NCBI RefSeq assembly: GCF_028291725.1
Contig: NZ_JAQGNT010000060.1
Coordinates: forward strand, 1 to 60,749
DNA: 60,749 nt
DNA from: Hydrocarboniphaga sp.
Lineage (GTDB): Bacteria > Pseudomonadota > Gammaproteobacteria > Nevskiales > Nevskiaceae
Direction: 5' to 3'
The stretch's first letter is position 1. Each line of letters begins with the position of its first letter. A program made the translations under genes and the position numbers. Shown one piece after another: positions 49,197 to 57,720 of this stretch. The notes beneath the pieces are model-generated. The model was not told the DNA's origin. It searched no databases and was given only the letters and a program-made list of their open reading frames with translations.

Positions 49197-49451
49197 CTAG
49201 GGCTTGCAGCGCAGCACTTCGCCGTCGACCCCGCTGTCGGTGCTGCTCAGCACCAGGAAGCTGTCTCCGGAGCGTCCCGCCTGATCGAGCGCCGATTTGA
49301 GCGCCGCATCCGGGCTGCCCTTGACCTTGATGAACTTGACGAACTTGCAGTTCGCTTTCTGATCGTGGGTCACCACTTGGGCCGGCTCGCCCGCGTGGGC
49401 GTCGACGGAGCTGCCGATCAACAGCGCGGCGACGATTGCGATGTAACGCAT
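49197..49451 (-). CDS. Small exported protein, DUF4156-like
   Basis: 84 residues. A signal peptide (RYIAIVAALLIGSSVDAHAG) is followed by a compact domain with the pattern NCKFVKFIKVKGSPDAALKS, then LDQAGRSGDSFLVLSS, ending in GEVLRC. The two Cys (start and end of the domain) may form a disulfide, as in DUF4156 envelope proteins. ATG 49451 and 49460 are both possible starts. Confidence 0.65.
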   Translation of the reverse strand: MRYIAIVAALLIGSSVDAHAGEPAQVVTHDQKANCKFVKFIKVKGSPDAALKSALDQAGRSGDSFLVLSSTDSGVDGEVLRCKP

Positions 49452-49543
49452 GGAGCGCATGGAGCGAGTATCCCGAGGGTGGACCAACGACGCGACGTTA
49501 GCGCTTTTCGATCCGATGCGGAAACACGGCGGCGCAAGCCCGG

Positions 49544-50011
49544 TTACATGAAGTCCCGAACGTGATATTCGATCTCGTCGTCCGCGGCGCCGGATATCGG
49601 GTCGATTGTGATGTCCATCGGATATCCGCGCGTGGCGTCGTAGACCACGTCGACGTGATCGGCATCATCGTCGTACGCATCGCCGATGATGGTGAAAAGA
49701 CCGTCGATCGTCGGCAGCGCAGCAGCTTGGTCGGCGTTCAAATATTCGCCGCTGTCTTTCTCGAACGCGGATTCGATCACGTCGTCCTTCACGATCACCA
49801 CATATTCGCCGGGGCCGGCATCGGTCGTGCTGGAGCCGCAGAAGCAGGCGACCGTCAGAGTGAACTGGTAGTCGTCGATCATCGCGTCCGACCAACTTTT
49901 CTGCGCGGCCGTCAGCGCCGCGACACCGGCGTCCTGTTTATCGCTGCCACCACAAGCCGTGAGCGTCGCCACCAGCAGCAAGCTATAGCCCATCACACGA
50001 ACGATCCCCAT
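49544..50011 (-). CDS. DUF6174-like lipoprotein
   Basis: 155 residues. Lipobox LTAC anchors it. The mature part is acidic, with DDYQFTLTVACFCG, a C-x-C pair near residue 56, and the recurring GYPMDITIDPISGAADDEIE near the end, a pattern I associate with DUF6174. Function unknown. GGGAGA 8 bases before the ATG. It is the gene before the PQQ-type propeller protein, on the same strand, 65 bases apart. Confidence 0.72.
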   Translation of the reverse strand: MGIVRVMGYSLLLVATLTACGGSDKQDAGVAALTAAQKSWSDAMIDDYQFTLTVACFCGSSTTDAGPGEYVVIVKDDVIESAFEKDSGEYLNADQAAALPTIDGLFTIIGDAYDDDADHVDVVYDATRGYPMDITIDPISGAADDEIEYHVRDFM

Positions 50012-50076
50012 CGCATCTCTCCCTGATATTGAATCCCGAATGGCATTGCGGCTTGATCAGCGGATGTTGCGCAAGC

Positions 50077-51747
50077 TCAACCCCCCGGCAGCCTGAACAC
50101 CAACAGCGCATTGCCCGGTCCGGCCTGCATCGGGCCGGCCTGGCCGAAGGTGTCGTAGCCGGAATTCACCAGCACGTCGTTGCCGGCGACGATCGCGCCC
50201 ACCGAATCGATCGTGCCGCCGTTGCCGGTGTTGCCGGCGGCGTCAGTGTAGGACTGCACGGTGTCGTAGGACCAGAGTTCGGTGCCGTCGCTGGCGCGCA
50301 GGGCTTTGACGACGCCGTCCAGCGAGCCGGCGAAGACTACGTCATTGGTCACCGAGACCGCCGCGGAATAGATCGAGCTGATCGCCGCGCCCTGATATTG
50401 ATGCGTCGGATGCACCTGCCACAGCACGGCGCCGCTCGCCAGATCGAGCGCGTAGACGCCGGGATGCGCTTCGCCGGCCGGCGGCGGTGTCGGTGCCGTG
50501 ATCAGGCCGCCGAGCTGGAACTTGGAGGTCTTGTCGAGCGTGACGTCGCTGATCGCGACATAGACGCGGCTGGCGTCTGCGGCCATGCCCCAGTGCACGC
50601 CGCCGAGATTGCCGCCGCGGCCGAGTCTGCGCTTCCAGTTCAGCGCGCCGGTGTCGGGGTCCAGCGAGTAGACCACGCCGTTCTTGGCGCCGGCGATCAC
50701 GGCGTCCCTGGCGCCACTGCGCCTGGCGATGATCGGCGATGCGCCGAAATCGAAGTCCGATCCTGCCGGCTCTACGCAGTCCGAGCGCAGCGGCGGGCGC
50801 AGCTCGCAGCCGGCGTTCCAGGCATCGCCGGCGGTTGCCTGGTAGACCCATTTGACGGCGCCGCTGTCCAGATCGAGTGCGATCACCGAATCCGAGTTGT
50901 CGGTGGTCGGCGGCGTCAGGTTCTGGCCGGTGCCGATGTAGAGGTTGCGCCGCGCTGTATCCACCGCCGGCGTGCCCCACAGGCTCATGCCGTTGGGTGC
51001 GAACTTGCGCGAAGACGCCTGGTAGGTCGCTGCCGCAGCGGTGTGATACGTCCACATCGTCACGCCGGTATAGGGATCCAGCGCCTGCAGCGTGCCGTGG
51101 CTGCTGCAGCAGACGCGCACGAACTGGAAGATCGTGTTCAGCACTTCCTTGCTGGCCACCGGCACCAGCAGCTTGCCGTCGTAGAACTGCGCGCCGCCGG
51201 TGATCGAGCTGTTGTCGGCGTCGTAGCCGATGAAGCGCGTCCAGGCCAGTTTGCCGCTGACCGCATCCACGGCGTAGTAGTGGCCGAAGTAGTCGCCAGC
51301 CAGGATCAGCGCGCTCCGCTGCGGGTCGGCGTTGAGCAGATACACCGACGAGGAGCGCACTGCATTCTTGCGCAGGCTGCCGTCGATTTTCTGCGGGATC
51401 GGGTACGACCAGTACTGGCAGCCCGAGACGCGATTGATCGCGACCACGTCGAGCCCGGCCGACAGGAACACGGCCTGGTCGGTGACCGCCGGTGCGCCGC
51501 GTTTTTCGGTGCTGCCGCTGGCGATGTGGCTCAGCGCGAGCTGCAGCGTGCCGACATTGCCGGAGTCGATGGCGGATGCCGCATTGCGCGTGTTCGACAG
51601 ATCGCCTGTGAAGCCGTTGCTGCGGACCGGCGAGTTGCGATCCACGGTGTCGGTGCAGGCGGCGGCCCGGGCAAAACCGGGTAGCGCCGCCAACGCCAGC
51701 AGCAGCCACGACAAGCCCGTCGCCAGGCGGCGATGTTTCCGGTTCAT
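50077..51747 (-). CDS. PQQ-type beta-propeller dehydrogenase-like protein
   Basis: 556 residues. A signal peptide is followed by repeated blades of the quinoprotein dehydrogenase propeller (ALDPYTGVTMWTYHT, ALDLDSGAVKWVYQA, SLDPDTGALNWKRRLG, ALDLASGAVLWQVHPTHQYQ). A vicinal cysteine pair (VRVCCSSHGT), a hallmark of PQQ-dependent alcohol dehydrogenases, is present. There is no cytochrome c domain. It resembles polyvinyl-alcohol dehydrogenase-type enzymes that oxidise secondary alcohols in the periplasm. Strong ribosome site GGGAGG. Confidence 0.82.
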   Translation of the reverse strand: MNRKHRRLATGLSWLLLALAALPGFARAAACTDTVDRNSPVRSNGFTGDLSNTRNAASAIDSGNVGTLQLALSHIASGSTEKRGAPAVTDQAVFLSAGLDVVAINRVSGCQYWSYPIPQKIDGSLRKNAVRSSSVYLLNADPQRSALILAGDYFGHYYAVDAVSGKLAWTRFIGYDADNSSITGGAQFYDGKLLVPVASKEVLNTIFQFVRVCCSSHGTLQALDPYTGVTMWTYHTAAAATYQASSRKFAPNGMSLWGTPAVDTARRNLYIGTGQNLTPPTTDNSDSVIALDLDSGAVKWVYQATAGDAWNAGCELRPPLRSDCVEPAGSDFDFGASPIIARRSGARDAVIAGAKNGVVYSLDPDTGALNWKRRLGRGGNLGGVHWGMAADASRVYVAISDVTLDKTSKFQLGGLITAPTPPPAGEAHPGVYALDLASGAVLWQVHPTHQYQGAAISSIYSAAVSVTNDVVFAGSLDGVVKALRASDGTELWSYDTVQSYTDAAGNTGNGGTIDSVGAIVAGNDVLVNSGYDTFGQAGPMQAGPGNALLVFRLPGG

Positions 51748-51825
51748 TTTTATCCTCCCTGTGAGCCCGTCCTTGAGCCTGCCGCGATTCTCGCCCGGCA
51801 CCGCGGTCCAGGTACAGCCTGGACG

Positions 51826-51873
51826 CCTGAACAGCGTAGGCCGGCAATCCCTTGCCGGCCTACGCTGTTCAGG
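51826..51873. repeat. 22-bp perfect stem, family A variant
   Basis: Left arm 51826-51847 and right arm 51852-51873 are perfectly complementary, with loop TCCC. The centre reads GTAGGCCGGCAA / TTGCCGGCCTAC, a G-to-C variant of family A. The TGA stop of the DUF3016 gene (51869-51871) is inside the right arm; the stem may also terminate its transcript. Confidence 0.85.
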
Positions 51874-52366
51874 GCTTGCCGTCGACCGGGAAGCGCTTGT
51901 CGAACCAGGTCTTCAGCATCTGTTTGTCGTAGTACAGCGTGCTCTCGGAGCCGACCTGCCGGCCGAGCTGGTAGTTCATGTCGGCGATCGAGTCCTCACC
52001 TTCGCCGACGGTCTTGTCGCCGTCGCCGAGGCGGTAGTGCAGCTGCATGCTCGGCCAGGTGCTGCTGCGCAGATAGCGGATGTCCTCGTTGCCCGGCGGG
52101 CTGCGCCAGGGTTCGTACTGGCCGGCCAGGTCCAGCGCGAGCACGGTGATCGCCAGCGTCTGCTGCGCCGGCAGGCGCTCGCCGAGCTTCTGCAGATACG
52201 TGGTCAGCGTCTTGAAATTGCGGTCACGGTCGGCGCCGCGATTGCCGGCGTCGACGTAGTGGTCGGGGTCCTTGAACTCCACCGTGACCGTGGCGGCCTG
52301 GGTGGCAGCGATCGGCGCCGCAACCGCGGCGGTCAGCAGCAACATCTTCAGCGGCATTCTGTTCAT
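51869..52366 (-). CDS. DUF3016 family exported protein
   Basis: 165 residues. The signal peptide ends in ATQAA. The mature chain VTVEFKDPDHYVDAGNRGAD, then the motif LGERLPAQQTLAITVLALDL and GEYEPWR-like GQYEPWRSPP, is typical of DUF3016. It may bind an envelope component; function unknown. GAGGA 7 bases before ATG 52366. It precedes the PQQ-type gene on the same strand, separated by the hairpin. Confidence 0.85.
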   Translation of the reverse strand: MNRMPLKMLLLTAAVAAPIAATQAATVTVEFKDPDHYVDAGNRGADRDRNFKTLTTYLQKLGERLPAQQTLAITVLALDLAGQYEPWRSPPGNEDIRYLRSSTWPSMQLHYRLGDGDKTVGEGEDSIADMNYQLGRQVGSESTLYYDKQMLKTWFDKRFPVDGKP

Positions 52367-52396
52367 CGGCGTCCTCAACAACCGGCCCCGCTTGGA

Positions 52397-52993
52397 TCAG
52401 CTGGCCGGGTGATCGTTCACTTTGTGGCTCATCGCACTCATCAGCCGGTCGGTGTAGGCAATGCCAACGGCCGAGATGATGAAGGCCAGGTGGATGATCG
52501 TCTGCCACATCACCGAGGTCTCGGTGAACGTGGTGCAGGCGGTACCGGCCGGTACGCTGGCGCAGACCGGCAGCGCGCCCAGCGTGCCGGCGGCGATGAA
52601 GGTCTTCAGCAGATGGATCGACGAGATGCCGATGATCGCCATCGCCAGCTTGACCTTCAGCACGGAGGCATTGACATGGCTCAGCCATTCCGGCTGGTCC
52701 GGGTGGCCGTCGAGCCCGAGCCGCGACACGAAGGTTTCGTAGCCGCCGACGATCACCATGATCAGCAGGTTGGAGATCATCACCACGTCGATCAGCCCGA
52801 GCACGATCAGCATCACCTCCTGCTCGCCGAGGTTGAACGCACCGTGGATCAGGTGGTACAGCTCCTTGACGAACAGCACCACGTAGACGCATTGAGCCAG
52901 GATCAGGCCGAGATAAAGCGGCAGCTGCAGCCAGCGCGAGGAGAAGATCAGGCCGGCCATGGGCGACAGGGCAGCGGTTTTCGGATTCGACAT
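52397..52993 (-). CDS. UPF0114 (YqhA) family membrane protein
   Basis: 198 residues. Four membrane helices; the family patterns SSRWLQLPLYLGLILAQ, LIDVVMISNLLIMVIVGGYE and MAIIGISSIHLLKTFI are clear. Length is slightly above the 160-170 of E. coli YqhA because of a Cys-containing insertion (PVCASVPAGTACTT). Function unknown. Start ATG 52993. It is 30 bases upstream of the DUF3016 start, likely in the same operon. Confidence 0.92.
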   Translation of the reverse strand: MSNPKTAALSPMAGLIFSSRWLQLPLYLGLILAQCVYVVLFVKELYHLIHGAFNLGEQEVMLIVLGLIDVVMISNLLIMVIVGGYETFVSRLGLDGHPDQPEWLSHVNASVLKVKLAMAIIGISSIHLLKTFIAAGTLGALPVCASVPAGTACTTFTETSVMWQTIIHLAFIISAVGIAYTDRLMSAMSHKVNDHPAS

Positions 52994-53043
52994 CGGGACG
53001 GTCGCGTTGGGTTGGGCCGCAATCTTAGCCGGTCGGCGCATCG

Positions 53044-53074
53044 GCGTAGGTCGGCAATCCTTTGCCGACATCAG
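53044..53074. repeat. Single arm of palindromic repeat family A
   Basis: CGTAGGTCGGCAATCCTTTG, then CCGACATCAGG, without the partner arm. Lies 26 bases before the hydrolase start codon, in a position to affect its leader. Confidence 0.75.
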
Positions 53075-53099
53075 GCCCCCACCGTGCGACACTCCGTCC

Positions 53100-54026
53100 A
53101 TGCCGACCGCAGCCACATTCCGCCACGCGCTCCACGCGATGCTGATCGCGCCGCTGCTGTTGCTGCCGGTGTCGGCCTCGGCGTTCGACGAGGCGTCACC
53201 GTCGATGGACGAGATCGGCATTCCCAGCGGCGGCGTCAGGCTCAACGGCCTGATCTACCTGGCGGCGGGCAAGTCGGCGCATCCGGTGGTCGTGTTCCTG
53301 CACGGCTATCCAGGCAACGAGCGCAATCTGGACACGGCCCAGGACGTGCGGCGCGCCGGCTACAACGCGGTGTACTTCGACTACCGCGGCTCCTGGGGTA
53401 CCGGCGGCAAGTTCTCGTTTCAGCATGGGCTCGAGGACGTCGACGCGGTGATGGCCTGGCTGCAGGCGCCCGCGAATGTCGCGAAATATCATATCGACCC
53501 CAAGCGCATCACCCTGGTCGGTCACAGCTTCGGCGGCTGGCTGGCGCTGATGTCGGCTGCGCATCTGCCGGATACGGTGTGCATTTCGTCGATGGCCGGC
53601 TGGAACCTCGGCTGGGCTGCGAAACGCTTCGACGAACACCCGAAAGAGCGCGCCGAGAGCCTGGCCTATTTCGTCGAAACCACCGACGGCGAGTCGGGCC
53701 CGATCGACGCGCACGCCGACGATCTGATCGCCGAGATGGAAGCGCACGCCGAGCCCTGGGACTATCTGAAGCAGGCAGCGGCGCTGAAATCGCATGCGCT
53801 GCTGCTGATCGGCGCCACCGACGATTCGCCGGACGAAGACGCGCTGATGAGCAACGCGATGGCCAGCGCGGTGAAGAAAGCCGGCGGCCATCGCGTGCGG
53901 GCGCTGACATTCCAGGATGATCATCCGTTTTCCGCGAACCGCGACCCGCTATCGGCCGCGCTGCTGCATTGGCTGAGGACCGACTGCGCCGCGCAGCAGA
54001 TGCCGCGGCCTGCGTCGAAACGCTGA
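53100..54026 (+). CDS. Exported alpha/beta hydrolase
   Basis: 308 residues. Signal peptide (MLIAPLLLLPVSASA), then an alpha/beta-hydrolase core: VVVFLHGYPGNE (oxyanion), YFDYRGSWGTGG, nucleophile elbow VGHSFGG (Ser near residue 140), acid in GATDDSPDED, and His in QDDHPFSANR. It resembles dienelactone-hydrolase/peptidase S9-like esterases. ATG 53100 fits the signal peptide. Substrate unknown. Confidence 0.88.
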   Translation: MPTAATFRHALHAMLIAPLLLLPVSASAFDEASPSMDEIGIPSGGVRLNGLIYLAAGKSAHPVVVFLHGYPGNERNLDTAQDVRRAGYNAVYFDYRGSWGTGGKFSFQHGLEDVDAVMAWLQAPANVAKYHIDPKRITLVGHSFGGWLALMSAAHLPDTVCISSMAGWNLGWAAKRFDEHPKERAESLAYFVETTDGESGPIDAHADDLIAEMEAHAEPWDYLKQAAALKSHALLLIGATDDSPDEDALMSNAMASAVKKAGGHRVRALTFQDDHPFSANRDPLSAALLHWLRTDCAAQQMPRPASKR

Positions 54027-54128
54027 TCGCGAAACGTAACCGGACGCCCCGGTGCCAGTATCCGGGCCGTACCCGGGCTGCGCTTGGCCGGGTTAATCTT
54101 CGGGTGTCCCTACCTTGCGAGCACGACG

Positions 54129-54590
54129 ATGACCCGGCGAGTCCCTGACGGTTATCACAGCCTCACGCCCTACATCGTCGTCAGCGACGCCAGTGCGGCG
54201 ATCAGGTTCTATTCCGAGGTGCTGGGCGCGATCGAACGGCTGCGCTTCGCCGAACCCGGCGGCCGGATCGGCCACGCCGAACTGCAACTCGGCGATTCGG
54301 TGCTGATGATTGCCGACGAATATCCCGAGTCCGGCGTGCTCGGACCGGCCAGGATCGGTGGTACGCCGGTGTCGCTGATGCTGTATGTCGGCGATGTCGA
54401 CGCGACACTGGCGACGGCGGTCGCAGCCGGCGCGACGGTGCTGCGCGAAGCCGCGGATCAGTTTCACGGCGACCGCAGCGCGACGATGCTGGATCCTTTC
54501 GGCCATCGCTGGACGCTGTCGACACACCAGTTCAATGTATCGAAAGCCGAGATGCAGCAGCGCTGGAAGCAGATGAGTGGCGAGGCTTAA
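54129..54590 (+). CDS. VOC superfamily protein, PhnB/glyoxalase-like
   Basis: 153 residues. It has PYIVVSDASAAIRFYSEVLG, HAELQLGDSVLMIADEYPES and MLDPFGHRWTLSTH, the layout of PhnB-type vicinal-oxygen-chelate proteins. Metal-ligand positions (H at HAEL, later H) are only partly kept, so it may be a non-enzymatic member or a methyltransferase-type PhnB relative. ATG 54129 with a purine-rich GCGAG upstream. Monocistronic. Confidence 0.87.
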   Translation: MTRRVPDGYHSLTPYIVVSDASAAIRFYSEVLGAIERLRFAEPGGRIGHAELQLGDSVLMIADEYPESGVLGPARIGGTPVSLMLYVGDVDATLATAVAAGATVLREAADQFHGDRSATMLDPFGHRWTLSTHQFNVSKAEMQQRWKQMSGEA

Positions 54591-54693
54591 GTCCGGATTA
54601 ATCGCCTGCCGCCAGATTGAGTGCGTTGATTGGAATTTTTGATGATCGCTAGGGGCCGCGCTTGCAGGCGATCTCGATAACCGGGAGTGGTTC

Positions 54694-57600
54694 ATGCGGC
54701 TAGGGGCCTGGCGTATCGGGGCGACGTTGGCCTGGTCGATCGCCTTTTTGACGACGCAGGCGCTGTCGGCTCCGGCCGCTGCGGTTGCCGCCGCGAAGCA
54801 GGACACCGGCAAGCCGCCACCCAGGATTCCACCGCCGCAGACGGCGGCGGCGCAGCATATCGATCCGTCCTTCAACGCTGACACCGGCCGCGCCTGGATC
54901 GCGGCGATGAAGAACGCGGCGCTCGGGCCGTTCAGCCGCATCCGCTATTTCTGCTCGGACGGCCAGATCCTCGAGCCGAAAGCTTTCATCTGCGAGCCTT
55001 TCGGCGGCGGCTACCAGCACGGCGAGTGGAACGCGCAGACGCTGAAGCTGCGCGCCGCCGGCTATCCGGTCGCCAACCTGCTGGTCACGGTCGCGCCTGA
55101 ACAGGTGATCGGCGCAGATGCCGATCCGGACCTGCTGTCGATCCTGGTGATCGAGCGCTTCCTGATCTCCTACGACGATGGCTGGATCTATCGCCGGGCG
55201 CAGTTCTATCGCGGCGCGATCCAGGATCACAACGAGAAGGAAGCCGCGCGCAGCCTGCTGGCGGCGATCACCGCGGATGAGGATCTGCCGCACCTCGCGC
55301 TGCGCGAGGCCGCACGGTCCCTCCCGCATGGTGCCGACACGCCGAGCCTGAGCAAGGTGCGCAGCATGGCGGTGGTGCTCGACGACAAGGACCCGCAGTT
55401 CCACCCACTGCGCTCGCGCATCCATAACGCACCCGAGGCCGCCGACGCGGCGCGCGTGCGCACCTATGCGGCGAGCAGCAGCGCCAAGCCGGCGCTGCAG
55501 GCTGCATATGCGGAGCTGGTGGCCGCGATCGACCAGGCGTATCAGCCGCCGCCGCTGTCGCTGGCGCTGAGCCGGCTCAAGCGCTACCTGCGCGACGAGA
55601 AGATGCAGGCCGCGCTGCAGGATCTGGTCAAGGCGCAGACCGCGGCCGAAGCAGCGGACGCGGGCTTCGACGCGCGCCTGAAGTCGGCGTCCGAGGTACT
55701 GGTGTGGTTGCGCGGCCAGGGCTATGCGGCGGTCGCGCGCAATGCGCGGGTCGCCGCGATCGACGCCAGCCTCGACGCCGAGCAGGCCTACATGGTTGCG
55801 GCCTCGCAGGCGCTGCCGACGATGCCGGCGCTGACGCGCGAGCAGCGGCTGCACTGGCTGGCGTTCACGCAAGCCGCGCTGTACGGGATGGGCCTGCTGA
55901 CCGATCGCGAATCGCAAGAGCTGGCGGCCGCGCTGGAGTCGCTGTCGGGCAAGGTCGAACTCAGCGACTACCGCAGCGAGCTGGAATACCTGGAGCGTGC
56001 TTCGGCCTGGTGCGGCAACCGGCTGAGCTACTACTACAGCAACGGTGTCGAGCGCCTGCGGCCGATCGAGCCGCTGGTCGAGGCTTTTGTGCCGGATCGT
56101 CTGCGCGCGAGCCCGCTGCTGTTCTATTCAACCGTACTGCAGACGCTACGCGTCGATGCCGACACGGTTTCGGGCGTCAGCCAGCAGCTGTTCGGCGAGC
56201 CGGCGGGCGGCGGCCTGCGCCGGCTCAATCCCGGCATCGCGCGCGGCATCCTGCGTACCTCGATGAAGAACGCCGGCGCCGGCAGCGAGCCGGCGATTTT
56301 CCTGGTGCCCGAAACCACCTCGGATCTGCCGGCCGCGGCCGGCATCCTGACCGAGGCCGAAGGCAACCCGGTGTCGCACGTGCAACTGCTGGCGCGCAAT
56401 CTCGGTATCCCCAACGTGGTGGTGTCGCGCGATCTGATCCCGAAACTCGATGCCTACGACGGATCGAGGATCGTGCTGGCCGCGAGCAGCGGCGGCCTGG
56501 TCGAGATCGCCGAAGACGGCGCCAGATGGGACCAGGTGTTGGGCCAGGGCGCGCAGAAACCCAGCGTGGTGATCGTGCCGGACCTGGTGAAGCTCAACCT
56601 GCTGCGCGCCGATTTCGTATCGACCGCGAATCTGCGCGCCAGTGATTCCGGCCGCATCTGCGGGCCCAAGGCCGCGCATGTCGGCGAGCTGACCCATCGA
56701 TTCCCGGATCACGTTTCACCCGGCCTGGCGGTGAGCTTCGGCATCTATCGCGAGCTGCTCAACGAGCCGGTAAGAGCCGGCGGCCCGGCGATGTTCGAAT
56801 GGATGAAACAGCAGTACGCGGACATCGCGGTGCGGCGCCGGCTCGACCCCGCGCAGCACGCAAAACGGGTCAATACGTTCCTGGATTTCACCCGCGACTG
56901 GATCGCGAAACAGCCGCTGCCACCGGCCTTGCTGATGCGCATGCGCGGCGCAATGCTCGATCGCTTCGGCATGGAAGGCACTTACGGCGTGTTCGTGCGC
57001 AGCGACACCAATATCGAGGATCTGCCGGGCTTCACCGGCGCCGGCCTGAACCTGACGATCCCGAACCTGGTCGGCTTCGACAACACCGTCAAGGCGCTGC
57101 GCCAGGTCTGGGCCTCGCCGTTCACCGAGCGTGCCTACGGCTGGCGCCAGGACCTGATGGACCAGCCCGAGCACGTCTACGTGTCGGTGCTGCTGCACAA
57201 GTCGGTGCCCAATGAAAAATCCGGCGTGATGATCACCGCCGACGTCGACACCGGCGATCAGGACACGCTGACCGTTGCCACCAGTCTCGGCGTTGGCGGC
57301 GGTGTCGACGGCGAAGCCTCGGAGTCGCTGCATATCGATGCCGGCAGCGGCAAGGCCAGGCTGCTGGCCTCGGCCACCGCACGCCAACAACGCATGCTGC
57401 CGGTCAGCGGCGGCGCGAAGATGGTCGCGGCGCCGGCGCCCGACGCGGTGCTGAGCCAGGACGAGATCGACCAGCTCGCCGAGTTCGCGCGCAAGCTGCC
57501 GAAGGAATATGTCGAGCTGCACGACGACGAAGGCCACGCCACGCCGGCCGACATCGAATTCGGTTTCGTCAAAGGCCATCTGATGCTGCAGCAGATCCGC

Positions 57601-57720
57601 CCGTTTTTGCAGAACCGTTCGGCGAGCCGCCAGGAATATCTGCAGAAGATGGACGCGCAGCTGCGCAAGAACGCATCGGCCAAGGTCGATCTGAAGGACA
57701 AGCCGGAGATCGGATCATGA
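54694..57720 (+). CDS. Exported PEP-synthase/glucan-water-dikinase-like phosphotransferase
   Basis: 1008 residues. A signal peptide (about 1-27, LAWSIAFLTTQALSAPA) is followed by a long helical domain of no clear family (60-500). A phosphohistidine swivelling domain comes next (GNPVSHVQLLARNLGIPN, His562), then the PPDK-type ATP-grasp domain (656-970: GPKAAHVGEL, VRSDTNIEDLPGFTGAGL, DIEFGF at 953, QQIRPF). His domain before nucleotide domain is the order of alpha-glucan water dikinases, not of PEP synthase. The ATP chemistry looks intact, yet the protein appears exported. GGGAG 8 bases before the ATG; its TGA overlaps the next ATG. The acceptor is unknown. Confidence 0.8.
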   Translation: MRLGAWRIGATLAWSIAFLTTQALSAPAAAVAAAKQDTGKPPPRIPPPQTAAAQHIDPSFNADTGRAWIAAMKNAALGPFSRIRYFCSDGQILEPKAFICEPFGGGYQHGEWNAQTLKLRAAGYPVANLLVTVAPEQVIGADADPDLLSILVIERFLISYDDGWIYRRAQFYRGAIQDHNEKEAARSLLAAITADEDLPHLALREAARSLPHGADTPSLSKVRSMAVVLDDKDPQFHPLRSRIHNAPEAADAARVRTYAASSSAKPALQAAYAELVAAIDQAYQPPPLSLALSRLKRYLRDEKMQAALQDLVKAQTAAEAADAGFDARLKSASEVLVWLRGQGYAAVARNARVAAIDASLDAEQAYMVAASQALPTMPALTREQRLHWLAFTQAALYGMGLLTDRESQELAAALESLSGKVELSDYRSELEYLERASAWCGNRLSYYYSNGVERLRPIEPLVEAFVPDRLRASPLLFYSTVLQTLRVDADTVSGVSQQLFGEPAGGGLRRLNPGIARGILRTSMKNAGAGSEPAIFLVPETTSDLPAAAGILTEAEGNPVSHVQLLARNLGIPNVVVSRDLIPKLDAYDGSRIVLAASSGGLVEIAEDGARWDQVLGQGAQKPSVVIVPDLVKLNLLRADFVSTANLRASDSGRICGPKAAHVGELTHRFPDHVSPGLAVSFGIYRELLNEPVRAGGPAMFEWMKQQYADIAVRRRLDPAQHAKRVNTFLDFTRDWIAKQPLPPALLMRMRGAMLDRFGMEGTYGVFVRSDTNIEDLPGFTGAGLNLTIPNLVGFDNTVKALRQVWASPFTERAYGWRQDLMDQPEHVYVSVLLHKSVPNEKSGVMITADVDTGDQDTLTVATSLGVGGGVDGEASESLHIDAGSGKARLLASATARQQRMLPVSGGAKMVAAPAPDAVLSQDEIDQLAEFARKLPKEYVELHDDEGHATPADIEFGFVKGHLMLQQIRPFLQNRSASRQEYLQKMDAQLRKNASAKVDLKDKPEIGS

